Assembly: GCA_963828415.1 (NCBI GenBank)
Contig: CAWHEI010000012.1
Coordinates: 1,054,001 to 1,118,000, forward strand
Reading direction: 5' to 3'
DNA length: 64,000 nucleotides
From: Sva-07 sp963828415
GTDB lineage: Bacteria; Actinomycetota; Acidimicrobiia; Acidimicrobiales; Ilumatobacteraceae
The position numbers were made by a program, and so were the translations under genes. Position 1 is the stretch's first letter. Each line of letters opens with the position of its first letter. Shown here piece after piece: positions 8,566 through 16,882 of this stretch. Below the pieces are notes generated by a model that worked only from the letters and a program-made list of their open reading frames with translations, did no database searches and was not told where the DNA came from.

Positions 8566-9720
8566 ATGCTCACAACTCCTTCACGACCCATCGAGGGTGC
8601 GGCGTCGGACCAGGGCAGCTCGACGACGAGGCCCAGCCTCATGTTCGAGATCGCGGTGGTCCTGGTCGTGTACCTCGGGTATCGCCAGGTGCGCAGCGTG
8701 GCGCGGGACCAGGCAACCGAAGCATTCACGAATGCTCGCCGAATCGTCGACCTCGAGCGCCGGTTCAACGTGTTCACCGAGCGGACCGTGCAGGAGTTCG
8801 CGCTGCGCCACGAGGAGTTGCTGTGGTTCGCCAACCACTACTACGCCCGCGTGCACTTCCCGATCACGCTGGTGTTCCTGGTGTGGCTCCTCATTCGCCA
8901 CCGCGAGATGTACCGCACCGTGAGGACTTGGCTGATCGGCGTCACCCTGGTGGCGCTCGTGCTCCATGTTGCGTTTCCGCTCGCCCCACCTCGCATGCTC
9001 CGCTCACTCGGGTTCGTCGACACCCTGCGAGCACATGGGTTGAGCGTGTACAGCGCGAATCCGAACCAGTCCGTGGCGAATCAGTTCGCGGCGATGCCAT
9101 CGCTGCATTTCGGATGGGCGGTGATCGTGGCCACCGGATTCGTCGCCGTGAAGCGCACCTGGGCCAGCGCGGTCGCAATCGTCCACCCGTTCATCACGCT
9201 GGTGGCGATCGTCGCCACCGCCAATCACTTCTGGATCGATGCGGGTGTCGCCCTCTTGCTGGTGATCGGCATGGGTCGCCTCGTCATCCGTCGGGACCAG
9301 CGCCGGCGGCGTCGGGCTCCGATCGGTCGTCGATCGGCGGCATCACCGCCGTTTGCATCGGTGCCGCACGGGTACCACGAACACGACGAAGACGTCACAG
9401 AAGGAGTCGTCATGAGTACCGAACAACGCGAGTTCCGAGGACTCGAGGTCATCGACGCCGACGGGGAGGTGATCGGCACGGTGTCCGACGTGTTCTACGA
9501 CGACCACGCCGATGCACCGACGTGGTTCGTCATCAAGTCGGGGTTGCTCCGCAAGAAGCGGCTGGTACCGGTCGAAGGTTCGCACGAGACCGATGACGGC
9601 AGACTCGTGCTGCCGTACGACAAGCAGTGGGTCACGAACGGCCCGACGGTGCGAAGCGAGTACTACCCCGACGCGGCCACCACGCAGCTCGCCGCTCAGC
9701 ACTACCAGATCGAGGCCTGA
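8566..9720 (+). CDS. PAP2-family (inositolphosphotransferase-like) membrane protein continuing into a PRC-barrel domain
   Basis: 384 residues from ATG. Residues 1-245 are a PAP2/Aur1-like integral membrane phosphatase or phosphotransferase: helices at MFEIAVVLVVYLGY, FPITLVFLVWLLI and WLIGVTLVALVLHV, then the catalytic motif PSLHFGWAVIVATGF and ANHFWIDAGVA (His and Asp of the third motif). After a basic stretch (RRDQRRRRRAPIGRR) and a linker, residues 283-384 form a PRC-barrel domain (FRGLEVIDADGEVIGTVSDVFYDD). No stop separates the two domains, yet a strong internal ribosome site precedes the PRC part, so this may be a true fusion, two nested products, or a lost stop. Its lipid substrate is unknown. 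Confidence 0.78.
   Translation: MLTTPSRPIEGAASDQGSSTTRPSLMFEIAVVLVVYLGYRQVRSVARDQATEAFTNARRIVDLERRFNVFTERTVQEFALRHEELLWFANHYYARVHFPITLVFLVWLLIRHREMYRTVRTWLIGVTLVALVLHVAFPLAPPRMLRSLGFVDTLRAHGLSVYSANPNQSVANQFAAMPSLHFGWAVIVATGFVAVKRTWASAVAIVHPFITLVAIVATANHFWIDAGVALLLVIGMGRLVIRRDQRRRRRAPIGRRSAASPPFASVPHGYHEHDEDVTEGVVMSTEQREFRGLEVIDADGEVIGTVSDVFYDDHADAPTWFVIKSGLLRKKRLVPVEGSHETDDGRLVLPYDKQWVTNGPTVRSEYYPDAATTQLAAQHYQIEA
9412..9720 (+). CDS. possible separately translated PRC-barrel protein (in-frame internal start)
   Basis: ATG at 9412 is preceded by AAGGAG with a five-base spacer, an ideal ribosome binding site, inside the frame of the PAP2 gene. The product would be a 102-residue PRC-barrel protein (MSTEQREFRGLEVID) of the size usual for free-standing actinobacterial PRC-barrel proteins. 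The linker just before it (PHGYHEHDEDVTEGVV) looks like translated intergenic sequence. This supports either independent translation of the domain or a gene pair fused by loss of a stop codon. Confidence 0.45.
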   Translation: MSTEQREFRGLEVIDADGEVIGTVSDVFYDDHADAPTWFVIKSGLLRKKRLVPVEGSHETDDGRLVLPYDKQWVTNGPTVRSEYYPDAATTQLAAQHYQIEA

Positions 9721-9738
9721 GATGTACCCGTTGGCGTC

Positions 9739-9767
9739 TTGCACCCGACCGGAGGGAGGCGCATACT
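9739..9767 (+). promoter_or_regulatory. sigma70-like promoter candidate for the VanY-type gene
   Basis: TTGCAC and CATACT are separated by exactly 17 bases, close to the housekeeping consensus (TTGACA-N17-TATAAT), and end 47 bases before the ATG at 9815. In a GC-rich intergenic this match is notable, though transcription has not been measured. Confidence 0.5.
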
Positions 9768-9814
9768 GAGCAAGGGCGACGGAACCACTGAGTCAGGCTG
9801 ATCAGGAGATCCCC

Positions 9815-10813
9815 ATGTCGCTCATCGACACCGACGAACCACCGCTCTTCGACATCGACGCCACCCACGAGCCGGACATCGGCACGGGTGGAGCCGACGA
9901 CAAGGGTGGGGTCGGTCGACCCGAAGGCGTCACGATCCCGTTCGACGTCCTCGAATTCGGCAACGGACTGCTGCCCGACTCGGCGCTCGAACGCATCGGC
10001 ATCGGTGGCCATCGCCTTCATCGCAACGCGGCAGCCGCGTTCGCACAGTGGCGAGCACTGGCAGCGAGCGACGCAGGCATCGACCTCACCTGCACCGACA
10101 GTTACCGGACCCTGGCTCAACAACAGCGGCTCAAGCAACTCAAGCCACAGTGGTCGGCCACGCCGGGACGAAGCGTGCACGGCTGGGGATTCGCCGTCGA
10201 CGTGGCCATCGGCACACCGCCGAAGGGATTCGGCACGTCGGTGCTGACCTGGCTGAAGCGAAGCGGTCCGCCGATCGGCTGGCATCTGGGTCGACCGAAG
10301 GACGAGCCGTGGCACTGGGTCTTCCGCGGCGACGGGACCGGCGTTGCGGTTCCCGGTTCCGCATCGTCGGACACGACCACGACGACGGCGGTCCCGGCGG
10401 TGGGAGACGACGCCCAGCTGATCGCCAACACGGAGGTGAAACTCGGATCGAACGGGCTACTGGTGCGGATTGCGCGCGGACTGCTCGGCCTCACGTTCGG
10501 CGACGACTTCGATGCGCAGACGGACGCGGCCGCGCGCGAGTTCCAACAGTCGAACGGCCTGCTCGTCGATGGACGGATCGGCCCGAAGACCTGGGCCAAG
10601 CTGCGTTCGGTCACCGCTCCTGGGGAACGTCCGACCCTCGTGCAGGGGTCGACCGGTGACGCAGTGCGCTGGGTGCAACGACGACTCGGATGTGCGCCCG
10701 ACGGCCAGTTCGGTCCGAAGACGAACGCGTCCGTACTCAGTTTCCAGCGCGCCGCGTCGCTGACCCCGGACGGAAGCATCGGCCCGATCACGTGGGGCGC
10801 GCTCACCCGATAG
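9815..10813 (+). CDS. VanY-like D-Ala-D-Ala carboxypeptidase with two peptidoglycan-binding domains
   Basis: 332 residues from ATG with AGGAG upstream. The M15/VanY catalytic domain spans about residues 40-172: zinc ligands His122 and Asp129 in SVHGWGFAVDV and His167 in PWHWVF; the substrate-binding segment is TDSYRTLAQQQRL. Two PG_binding_1 repeats follow (about 200-262, ending DGRIGPKTWAKL, and 268-332, ending DGSIGPITWGAL). No signal peptide or membrane helix is visible: the N-terminus is acidic (MSLIDTDEPPLFDIDA). An enzyme that cuts cell wall yet has no export signal would need another way out, such as lysis or the nearby contractile system (inference). Similar domain layouts occur in phage endolysins. 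Confidence 0.85.
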   Translation: MSLIDTDEPPLFDIDATHEPDIGTGGADDKGGVGRPEGVTIPFDVLEFGNGLLPDSALERIGIGGHRLHRNAAAAFAQWRALAASDAGIDLTCTDSYRTLAQQQRLKQLKPQWSATPGRSVHGWGFAVDVAIGTPPKGFGTSVLTWLKRSGPPIGWHLGRPKDEPWHWVFRGDGTGVAVPGSASSDTTTTTAVPAVGDDAQLIANTEVKLGSNGLLVRIARGLLGLTFGDDFDAQTDAAAREFQQSNGLLVDGRIGPKTWAKLRSVTAPGERPTLVQGSTGDAVRWVQRRLGCAPDGQFGPKTNASVLSFQRAASLTPDGSIGPITWGALTR

Positions 10814-10819
10814 GTCAGC

Positions 10820-12346
10820 TCAGAATCGGGCCATCGCGTCGCGCAACACCGAGGCGTAGTCGGGAGCCATCGACCGGACCCTGGAGCGCCACGAGGCGTC
10901 GTGCCCGATCCGGTCGAAGGTCGGCATCACCAGCTGTTCGAGTTCGTCGTCGTCGAGCGCCCGTGCCTCGGCACCGGTGGGTGGGAACTCCGGGATGAAC
11001 TCGAACGGCTCGACGCCGACCGCCCGTTGCGAACGCGCTCGCCGAACGGCACCCGCCGGGTCGTCCCACACGGCGCCGAGTTCCGCCAGCCCGTCGCTCC
11101 ACGACTTGTTGGCCTGTGCCTGGAGGTCGGGAGCGCTGGGCTGGAGTTCGTCGGGCAGCGTCATCACGATCCCACGTCGCACGCCGGCGACGACGATCGG
11201 TTCGGGATCGGCGACGTCCGCGGCGGTGAGCAGCGACCTGTTGCCGTACGCGGGACGACCGCCGACCAGGACGAGACGGACATGGCGTTCCGTCGCTCGT
11301 AGGACGCTGCGCCACGGGTCGTCGTCGAGCAGCGAGAACACGGCGATGTCGGCGAGCGCGCCGGGAACGAGGCGCCCGATCTGCACGCCCCACGGGCGCG
11401 CCAGCGTGTCGCCGGGGTTGGCCGTGGCCATCTCGACGAGGTCGGCGTCGTCGAGAGCGCCACCGAGTCCGTGTTCGTTCCACGCCGCGGCGATCTTCAG
11501 TTCGCCGAGCACGTTGCGAGTGCCCGACGGGGTCCAGTCCGAACCGAGACAGACTCGGATGCCGGCCGCACGTGCGGCGAGCACGTCAGTGGTGCCGCCG
11601 TAGAGCCAGAGGTTGGAGAACGGCGACCACACGATCGCGCCACCGCCGATGGTGGCCCAGTCGTCGAAATCGGCGGCGGTCAGCGCCGTCGAGTGGATGC
11701 CGATCAGCCCAGCGCCCACGCAGTCGTGTGATCGCAACAACTGGTACTCCGAGCGCAGTTTCGGATCGACACCTTCGCTGAGGTGGTAGATGAACGACCG
11801 TTGCTGTGCGAGGCGCCCAGCGGTCTTGTCGAGCTGCGCTCCGGTCGCCGGAAGCACCGATTGGAAGATCGGCTGCTTGGTGCCGATCTCCTCCTTCTCG
11901 ATGTTCCGGACCATCCAACCCGGGAACGCGCGGGTCATCGGTGGCGACCCCTGGATCGCGGTCACTCCCCCGACGACCGCCTTCACCTCGGCGTAGCGGA
12001 GCGCGGCGGCCGGAGCGGCGATGCCGAGCGCCTGAGCCGGGTTCGACACGTCGCTCTGGTAGGTCGGTGCACCGGGCCACTGATATCGCGTGGCATAGGC
12101 ACGGTCGCGGCCCAGCCAGAGCGGCAGGGTGTTGTACGCCAAGTGGTTGTGCAGGTCGATCAGCCCCGGTGTGATCAGGCCGCCTGTTCGCACTCTGGCC
12201 GCCGTTCGAAAGCCAGCGGGTGGGGCCGACGACGCCGACTGGACCGCTTCGATGACCCCCTCGTGGATGTAGACGGCCCCGGACGATTCGACACGCCGGT
12301 CGGCGTCGACGGTCAGAACCCTGCCGGTGAGCACGAGATCCTTCAT
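10820..12346 (-). CDS. amidohydrolase-family metal-dependent hydrolase
   Basis: 508 residues from MKDLVLTGRVLTVDADRR; its ATG overlaps the stop of the LCAT-like gene by four bases (ATGA), so the two are translationally coupled. The metal site reads GLIDLHNH (HxH), later His in GIHSTAL and Asp in CLGSDWTPSG, the usual order for the TIM-barrel amidohydrolase superfamily (imidazolonepropionase/atrazine-chlorohydrolase type). The composite beta-sandwich at the ends (VLTVDAD near the N-terminus and PGALADIAVFSLLDDDPW) fits. The C-terminal 110 residues, from EPIVVAGVRRGIVM, extend beyond the usual fold. Cytoplasmic. The substrate is unknown; pairing with a lipid acyl hydrolase is unusual. Confidence 0.85.
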   Translation of the reverse strand: MKDLVLTGRVLTVDADRRVESSGAVYIHEGVIEAVQSASSAPPAGFRTAARVRTGGLITPGLIDLHNHLAYNTLPLWLGRDRAYATRYQWPGAPTYQSDVSNPAQALGIAAPAAALRYAEVKAVVGGVTAIQGSPPMTRAFPGWMVRNIEKEEIGTKQPIFQSVLPATGAQLDKTAGRLAQQRSFIYHLSEGVDPKLRSEYQLLRSHDCVGAGLIGIHSTALTAADFDDWATIGGGAIVWSPFSNLWLYGGTTDVLAARAAGIRVCLGSDWTPSGTRNVLGELKIAAAWNEHGLGGALDDADLVEMATANPGDTLARPWGVQIGRLVPGALADIAVFSLLDDDPWRSVLRATERHVRLVLVGGRPAYGNRSLLTAADVADPEPIVVAGVRRGIVMTLPDELQPSAPDLQAQANKSWSDGLAELGAVWDDPAGAVRRARSQRAVGVEPFEFIPEFPPTGAEARALDDDELEQLVMPTFDRIGHDASWRSRVRSMAPDYASVLRDAMARF

Positions 12347-13737
12347 GACGCCGCCGCCGTCTCGGTCGGATCGAGCACCACCAGTGGATTCGTGACGACA
12401 CCGCCGGACCCGCGGACACCGATGCGCACGACGTAGGAACCGGGCGGGACATCCTCGAAGCTCGTCGCGTAGGTGTTGTCGCCGCGATCCGTGGCGATCA
12501 CCGACGAAACTGGCGCACCGCCCGGTGTGCACAGCACAGCGTCCACGACGAGATCCGACTCTGCCTCGATGGTCGCCTCGATCGCCTCGCCGGCCATCCA
12601 GATGTCGTCCATCACGACACCGACGTCGTAGCTCGTGTCGCGGGCGATCACGTCGGATGCGGTGAGCACCCCCTCGAGTTCGGTCAGCACCGGAGCGTTG
12701 GCGGGCAGCGCGCCGTGTTTGTCCTTGATGTAACGAATGATGGCATCGTCGGGCGCGACGCCGTAGGGAATCGCGGCCAACCGCGGCACCGTGCCGTCGC
12801 CGCCCTCGTCTCGGCCGTCGATCGTGCGCAGCGTCTCGACCCGATCGTTTCGGAGCCGCGCGGTCGTGCTCGTCGGTTGTGTCCGAGCGATGATCGGGTG
12901 TGAGTCGTAGCCGAGCGACGCCCCGGCCGTCGCGGTGCGGAGTTCCTCGTGGAAGCGCATCGCATCGGCAACGAGCGCTGCGTCGAGTTCGGGGAGTCGC
13001 ACCTCGGTGGTCTTGCGCAGACCGCTGCCGGACTCGATACAGGCGTACTCGGGCAGCAGTTGATACAGCGACGGCAGGCTGCGCGACAACTTCGTCAGGT
13101 CGAGCTTGAACGGACCGAACCCCTTGGAAACACCGTTGATCAAGCTCTCGAGAGCGTTCAACGCACCACGATGCGGAGTGCCGAGCGTGATCACCTTGTC
13201 GGTGATCTCGTGCCCGCCGAGCACGTCGACGTAGTAGCGGGCGACGAGGCCCCCCATCGAGTGTCCGATGAAGACCACCTTCGCATCCGCCCGACCGGGT
13301 TGCGTCCGGAAGCGTTCGAGCAACGGCTCCACTCGGGCCTGCACCGCCACTGCACTGGCCCGGTTCGACAGCCGCCAGTCGTAGGGGAACTGGACGAAGT
13401 TCGAGATCCGGTCGGGGTGGGCGGCGTCGTGCTCGACGACGTCGAAGGTGTCGTGGAACCAGCGGACCATCGCCTCGTAGCCGATCGACACGGACCAGAT
13501 TCCGGGGATCACGTGGATGTCGGGCATCAGCGATGTGGCGACCACGCCGTCGGGTGCCGGCTCGTCGCCGATTCCTTCGGGCAGTTCGAGACGTTTGATC
13601 GCCTTGCCCCGAGTCAGCACGCCCTTGACGATCGAGCCGAGGGACGTGCCCCACACCTCGGCGCCGTTCCGGTCGCGCAGGGTGCTCCCCATGATGCCGG
13701 GAAGGACGACGACGAGGTCGTCGAGTTGATGCTTCAT
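12343..13737 (-). CDS. LCAT-like alpha/beta hydrolase with C-terminal Ig-like domain
   Basis: 464 residues; start at MKHQLDDLVVVLPGIMGS is set by AGGAGA six bases upstream. The LCAT/PDAT family is seen from PGIMGS (lid/oxyanion region) and VQFPYDWRLSN, with the nucleophile elbow GHSMGG (Ser160), Asp in EGGDGTVPR and His in KDKHGALP completing a catalytic triad. Residues about 375-464 form a beta-sandwich with VPPGSYVVRIGVRG, like carboxypeptidase regulatory or Ig-like domains. By family it would hydrolyse or transfer acyl chains of phospholipids or other lipids. No signal peptide is seen. It is divergent from a caspase gene with only 47 bases between, suggesting shared control. A lipid-attacking effector is one possibility. 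Confidence 0.8.
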   Translation of the reverse strand: MKHQLDDLVVVLPGIMGSTLRDRNGAEVWGTSLGSIVKGVLTRGKAIKRLELPEGIGDEPAPDGVVATSLMPDIHVIPGIWSVSIGYEAMVRWFHDTFDVVEHDAAHPDRISNFVQFPYDWRLSNRASAVAVQARVEPLLERFRTQPGRADAKVVFIGHSMGGLVARYYVDVLGGHEITDKVITLGTPHRGALNALESLINGVSKGFGPFKLDLTKLSRSLPSLYQLLPEYACIESGSGLRKTTEVRLPELDAALVADAMRFHEELRTATAGASLGYDSHPIIARTQPTSTTARLRNDRVETLRTIDGRDEGGDGTVPRLAAIPYGVAPDDAIIRYIKDKHGALPANAPVLTELEGVLTASDVIARDTSYDVGVVMDDIWMAGEAIEATIEAESDLVVDAVLCTPGGAPVSSVIATDRGDNTYATSFEDVPPGSYVVRIGVRGSGGVVTNPLVVLDPTETAAAS

Positions 13738-13784
13738 CGTTTTCTCCTGTTCACATTGCTCCGTCGGAGCGCGACACTGTTGGG

Positions 13785-15692
13785 GTGACCCGGCGAGCAC
13801 TGCTGATCGGGAGCGAGACCTACGGCTTGCAGGGATGCAACGCCGATGTCGCCCTGATGCGCGACATGCTCGGTTCTCGCGGGTTCGACGAGATCGTCGT
13901 GCGGACCGGTTCCGACGCCACCCGCTCCGGGATCATCGACGGACTCGACGACCTGGTCGCTTCGATTCGGGATCCGGCCGACGCCGTCGTGCTCTACTAC
14001 TCGGGCCACGGCGGCCGGGTTGCACGGCCGGACTTCGCCGAGCGTCAGGCCACGGGAGCGAGCGTGCACTTCCAGTTCATCGTGCCGTTCGACATGGACG
14101 AGAGTGCTCCGGAAGACTTCCGTGGACTCTTGTCGGAGGAACTGAGCTGGAACCAGCGGCGACTGACCGACGCCTTCGTCGCCCTCGGCGCCGTTCCCAA
14201 CGTGACGACGATCCTCGACTGCTGTCACTCGGGCTACATGGCGCGTGGGGCCGACACGGTGCCCAAGTCGGTCGATCTTGCCGACAAGATGTTCCGCATG
14301 CGGGGCATCCGTGAACATGCCCTCGCGCTCACCCACGAGATCCACGGCCTCGCCACCAACGCCGACGCCGTGCGCCTTGCGGCCTGCCAGCCGGAACAGT
14401 CCGCGTTCGAGTTCCCGTCCGCTCGCGGCGGCCGCCACGGTGCGCTGACCGACGCGCTCGCCACCGTGCTCGAACAGCTCGGCGACGCACCGGTGTCGTG
14501 GAGCGTCGTCGGCGATCTGGTACGTCGGCGCGTGAGGGCGCTCGTCCCCGAACAGCGACCCGACGTGGAGGGACCGTCGGACCGTCTGCTGTTCTCGGGT
14601 CGTTCGATGCCGTCGGGCAACGTGCTGTCGGTCTCGACGGTCGAGGATGATCTGCGTATCGAGGCCGCTGCGCTGCTGGGCATCGAGCTCGGCGACGGGT
14701 TCGACCTCGTAGCCGTCGCAAGCGGAGAATCGCTCGCCGCCGGCGAGGTCGTCCGCATCGACGGGGCTGACGCAGTCCTCCGCATCGACCCCGAGTCGGC
14801 GACCGATGCGGTCGGCCGTGGCGCTGTCGCCGTGCCGACGAAGCTCCGTCGTCCCCGAGCCCCGGTGCAGGTCGGGATTGCCGGTGGCGACGCCCTCAGG
14901 AACCGGCTCGCGGCGAGCACGCGCCTCGTCGAGGCAACGGACGAGACGACTGCGCTGGTGCGTATCGCCGACACGTCCAGCGGAGAGACGGCCGGCGGGC
15001 TCGTGTTGAACGACCACGCCGGCCAGCGGTGGCGGGTCGGGGTCTACCCGAACGACGACACGGGCATCGATCGTCTCGTGGAGGACATCGAGGCGATCGC
15101 CGTTGGTCATCGCCTGCTCGACCTCTCCTCCGGTGAGGGCCCGAACACGCTCGACCCCGTCGTCACGATCGACTTCGGGACGTACGAGGACGGCACGCGC
15201 CGACGGTTGGCGCTGCATGGCGAGCGACTCGCGGTCGGCTCCCCGCTGTATCTCACGGTGGCCAACACCGGGACCGACCCGGTGTTCGTGTGGGTCTTCG
15301 ACGTCGGAGTTTCGGGAAGATCGAGCCTGCTCACCAATGCCGCACCGAGCGGCACCCTGCTCGGCGCGAGCGGAGCCGAGGACGACACCACCGATCTGTG
15401 GGACCTCGACGGCGAACCTCTGACCTGGCCAGCAGACGTGCCGACGACGGCGAGCGGTGGCACGGACCCGGCACGTTGGGAACGCTTCGTGGTCCTGGTC
15501 GCTGACCAGCGCGGCGACCTGTCGAGCCTCGCGAGTCGTCGCCCTTCGGCCCGATCGGTGTCGACCACCGAACTCGAGGCGCTGATCGACGAGGCGCGCA
15601 CCGGGGTACGTGAGATCGCTCCACCCTCGGCCGATGCCGCCGCGCTCCGGTACCGGATCGAGATCATCGAATTCCTGCTCGCGCCCGCCTGA
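13785..15692 (+). CDS. caspase-like (C14) protease with C-terminal accessory domain
   Basis: 635 residues from GTG. The peptidase C14 domain fills residues 1-275: MTRRALLIGSETYG at the first strand, catalytic His75 in VLYYSGHGG and Cys147 in TILDCCHSG, both intact. LAACQPEQSAFEF and GGRHGALTDAL are typical late-domain motifs of bacterial caspase homologues. Residues 285-635 hold several beta-rich segments, including one (about 480-620) with PLYLTVANTGTDPVFVWVFDVG and ending ARWERFVVLVADQR that resembles DUF4384-type add-on domains of bacterial caspases. No membrane helix. Bacterial members cleave after basic or acidic residues and act in regulated cell death or defence in several species (family knowledge); the target here is unknown. 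Confidence 0.88.
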   Translation: MTRRALLIGSETYGLQGCNADVALMRDMLGSRGFDEIVVRTGSDATRSGIIDGLDDLVASIRDPADAVVLYYSGHGGRVARPDFAERQATGASVHFQFIVPFDMDESAPEDFRGLLSEELSWNQRRLTDAFVALGAVPNVTTILDCCHSGYMARGADTVPKSVDLADKMFRMRGIREHALALTHEIHGLATNADAVRLAACQPEQSAFEFPSARGGRHGALTDALATVLEQLGDAPVSWSVVGDLVRRRVRALVPEQRPDVEGPSDRLLFSGRSMPSGNVLSVSTVEDDLRIEAAALLGIELGDGFDLVAVASGESLAAGEVVRIDGADAVLRIDPESATDAVGRGAVAVPTKLRRPRAPVQVGIAGGDALRNRLAASTRLVEATDETTALVRIADTSSGETAGGLVLNDHAGQRWRVGVYPNDDTGIDRLVEDIEAIAVGHRLLDLSSGEGPNTLDPVVTIDFGTYEDGTRRRLALHGERLAVGSPLYLTVANTGTDPVFVWVFDVGVSGRSSLLTNAAPSGTLLGASGAEDDTTDLWDLDGEPLTWPADVPTTASGGTDPARWERFVVLVADQRGDLSSLASRRPSARSVSTTELEALIDEARTGVREIAPPSADAAALRYRIEIIEFLLAPA

Positions 15693-15699
15693 CCGGCCA

Positions 15700-16869
15700 T
15701 CACGCTGCCGTCGCCAGATCTCGACGTTGGGCAGTGCCCGCATCACCGAAGAACACCGCACCCAACGCCGTGAGATCGCCCTCGCTGTGGAATCTCCCGA
15801 TCGCATGGTCGCGTGCGGTCTGAACTGCGAGTCCGACGTTCCGTTCGCGCAGCAGCGTCTCGTAGAAGACCCCACTGAACTCGGAGGCGGACACGTCGTC
15901 GACGAGGAAATAGTGCCCGAGATACGCCTCGACGCCCCGACTGAGGAAGGCGGCTGCCAGACCGTTGCTGCGCCGGCGGTTCGAGACGATGCGCACTCCC
16001 CCGGCCGAGCGGGCAGACTCGCAGCTGCTGTTGATCACGATGAACGGTGGTCGCGCCCAGGCCAGCGATGCGACCTCGTCGTCGACGAACGCACCGTCGG
16101 CGAGCACCACGGCGCCGTCAGCCGGCGCATCGATGTCGAACGCTCCGTGTCCGGCGAAGTGCACGATGTCGACGTCGCGATCGGCCAGCGCTGCGGCGAA
16201 ACCTCGCTTCGTCGCCTTGCCACGCGCCAACGTCGTGACCTCGATCGTCAGGTCGTCGCTCCATTCGCGTAGCCCCTCGACCACTTCCATCACGCGTTCG
16301 GTTGCGGCGAGGTCCTCGGTCGGGTTCTCGACCGCCAGGATTCGTACCGTGGGATCCTCGGAGCGGGTGTCGCGCCCCGGCGAGGTCCTCAACCGTGTCG
16401 CCACGACGCGTCCGAACGGCCGCTCGATCAGCGGACGGTCGTCGGCGTCGAGCGCCATCTCCCACGGCAGGTGCAGGATCGTCTCGTCGACGATCATCAC
16501 GAGCGCGGTGCGGTCGAGTTCGGTGAGCAATTCAGTGCCCGGCGCGCCGAGGAACACGTCGCGCAGCGTGCGTCCGACGGCGACCACGTCGTCGGCGGCG
16601 GTTGATCTCGTGAGTCCGACGCCGGCGCTCCAGCGGCGCAATCCTGCGATCGAGTGGAGCAGCAAGCGCTCGTCGTCGCGGGTGAGCACCGCGTTGCGTT
16701 GCCACGAGATCGCCGTGCCCTCGACGTGCACCGACACCAAGAATTCGAGCGGATCCTTCGCCCGCGGCAGCGCCCGCGTGTAGCGGCTGACATGCACCTG
16801 GACGACCCGAGGTTGGTCGCGGCCGCGTCCGTCGGTGCCCTGGCCGGTTCGGGTGTCGGTCAGTAGCAC
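15700..16869 (-). CDS. CHAT-domain protease-like protein
   Basis: 389 residues from the GTG at 16869, which follows the caspase-2 stop by 13 bases; an in-frame opening runs further upstream but overlaps that gene. The CHAT (caspase HetF associated with TPRs) domain covers about residues 120-385: LHLPWEMALDADDRPL, catalytic His241 in HFAGHGAF and Cys283 in VINSSCES, followed by GLAAAFLSRGVEAYLGH, where CHAT proteins form the end of the central sheet. The N-terminal 110 residues (VVQVHVSRYTRAL, VSVHVEGTAISW) are beta-rich and unassigned. It is co-transcribed with the upstream caspase-like gene, so one protease may process or activate the other, as in known protease cascades (inference). Confidence 0.85.
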   Translation of the reverse strand: MLLTDTRTGQGTDGRGRDQPRVVQVHVSRYTRALPRAKDPLEFLVSVHVEGTAISWQRNAVLTRDDERLLLHSIAGLRRWSAGVGLTRSTAADDVVAVGRTLRDVFLGAPGTELLTELDRTALVMIVDETILHLPWEMALDADDRPLIERPFGRVVATRLRTSPGRDTRSEDPTVRILAVENPTEDLAATERVMEVVEGLREWSDDLTIEVTTLARGKATKRGFAAALADRDVDIVHFAGHGAFDIDAPADGAVVLADGAFVDDEVASLAWARPPFIVINSSCESARSAGGVRIVSNRRRSNGLAAAFLSRGVEAYLGHYFLVDDVSASEFSGVFYETLLRERNVGLAVQTARDHAIGRFHSEGDLTALGAVFFGDAGTAQRRDLATAA

Positions 16870-16882
16870 CTCGGTCGCCGCC

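Noticed and set aside
10820..13654. 944-residue minus-strand frame covering both amidohydrolase and LCAT regions
   Set aside because: Only its last 508 residues are protein-like; the upstream part is the shadow of the LCAT gene, and the true start overlaps that gene's stop by four bases.
13785..15875. 713-residue minus-strand frame opposite the first caspase gene
   Set aside because: Arg/His/Gln-rich antisense sequence, no domain, while the sense strand carries an intact caspase with its dyad.
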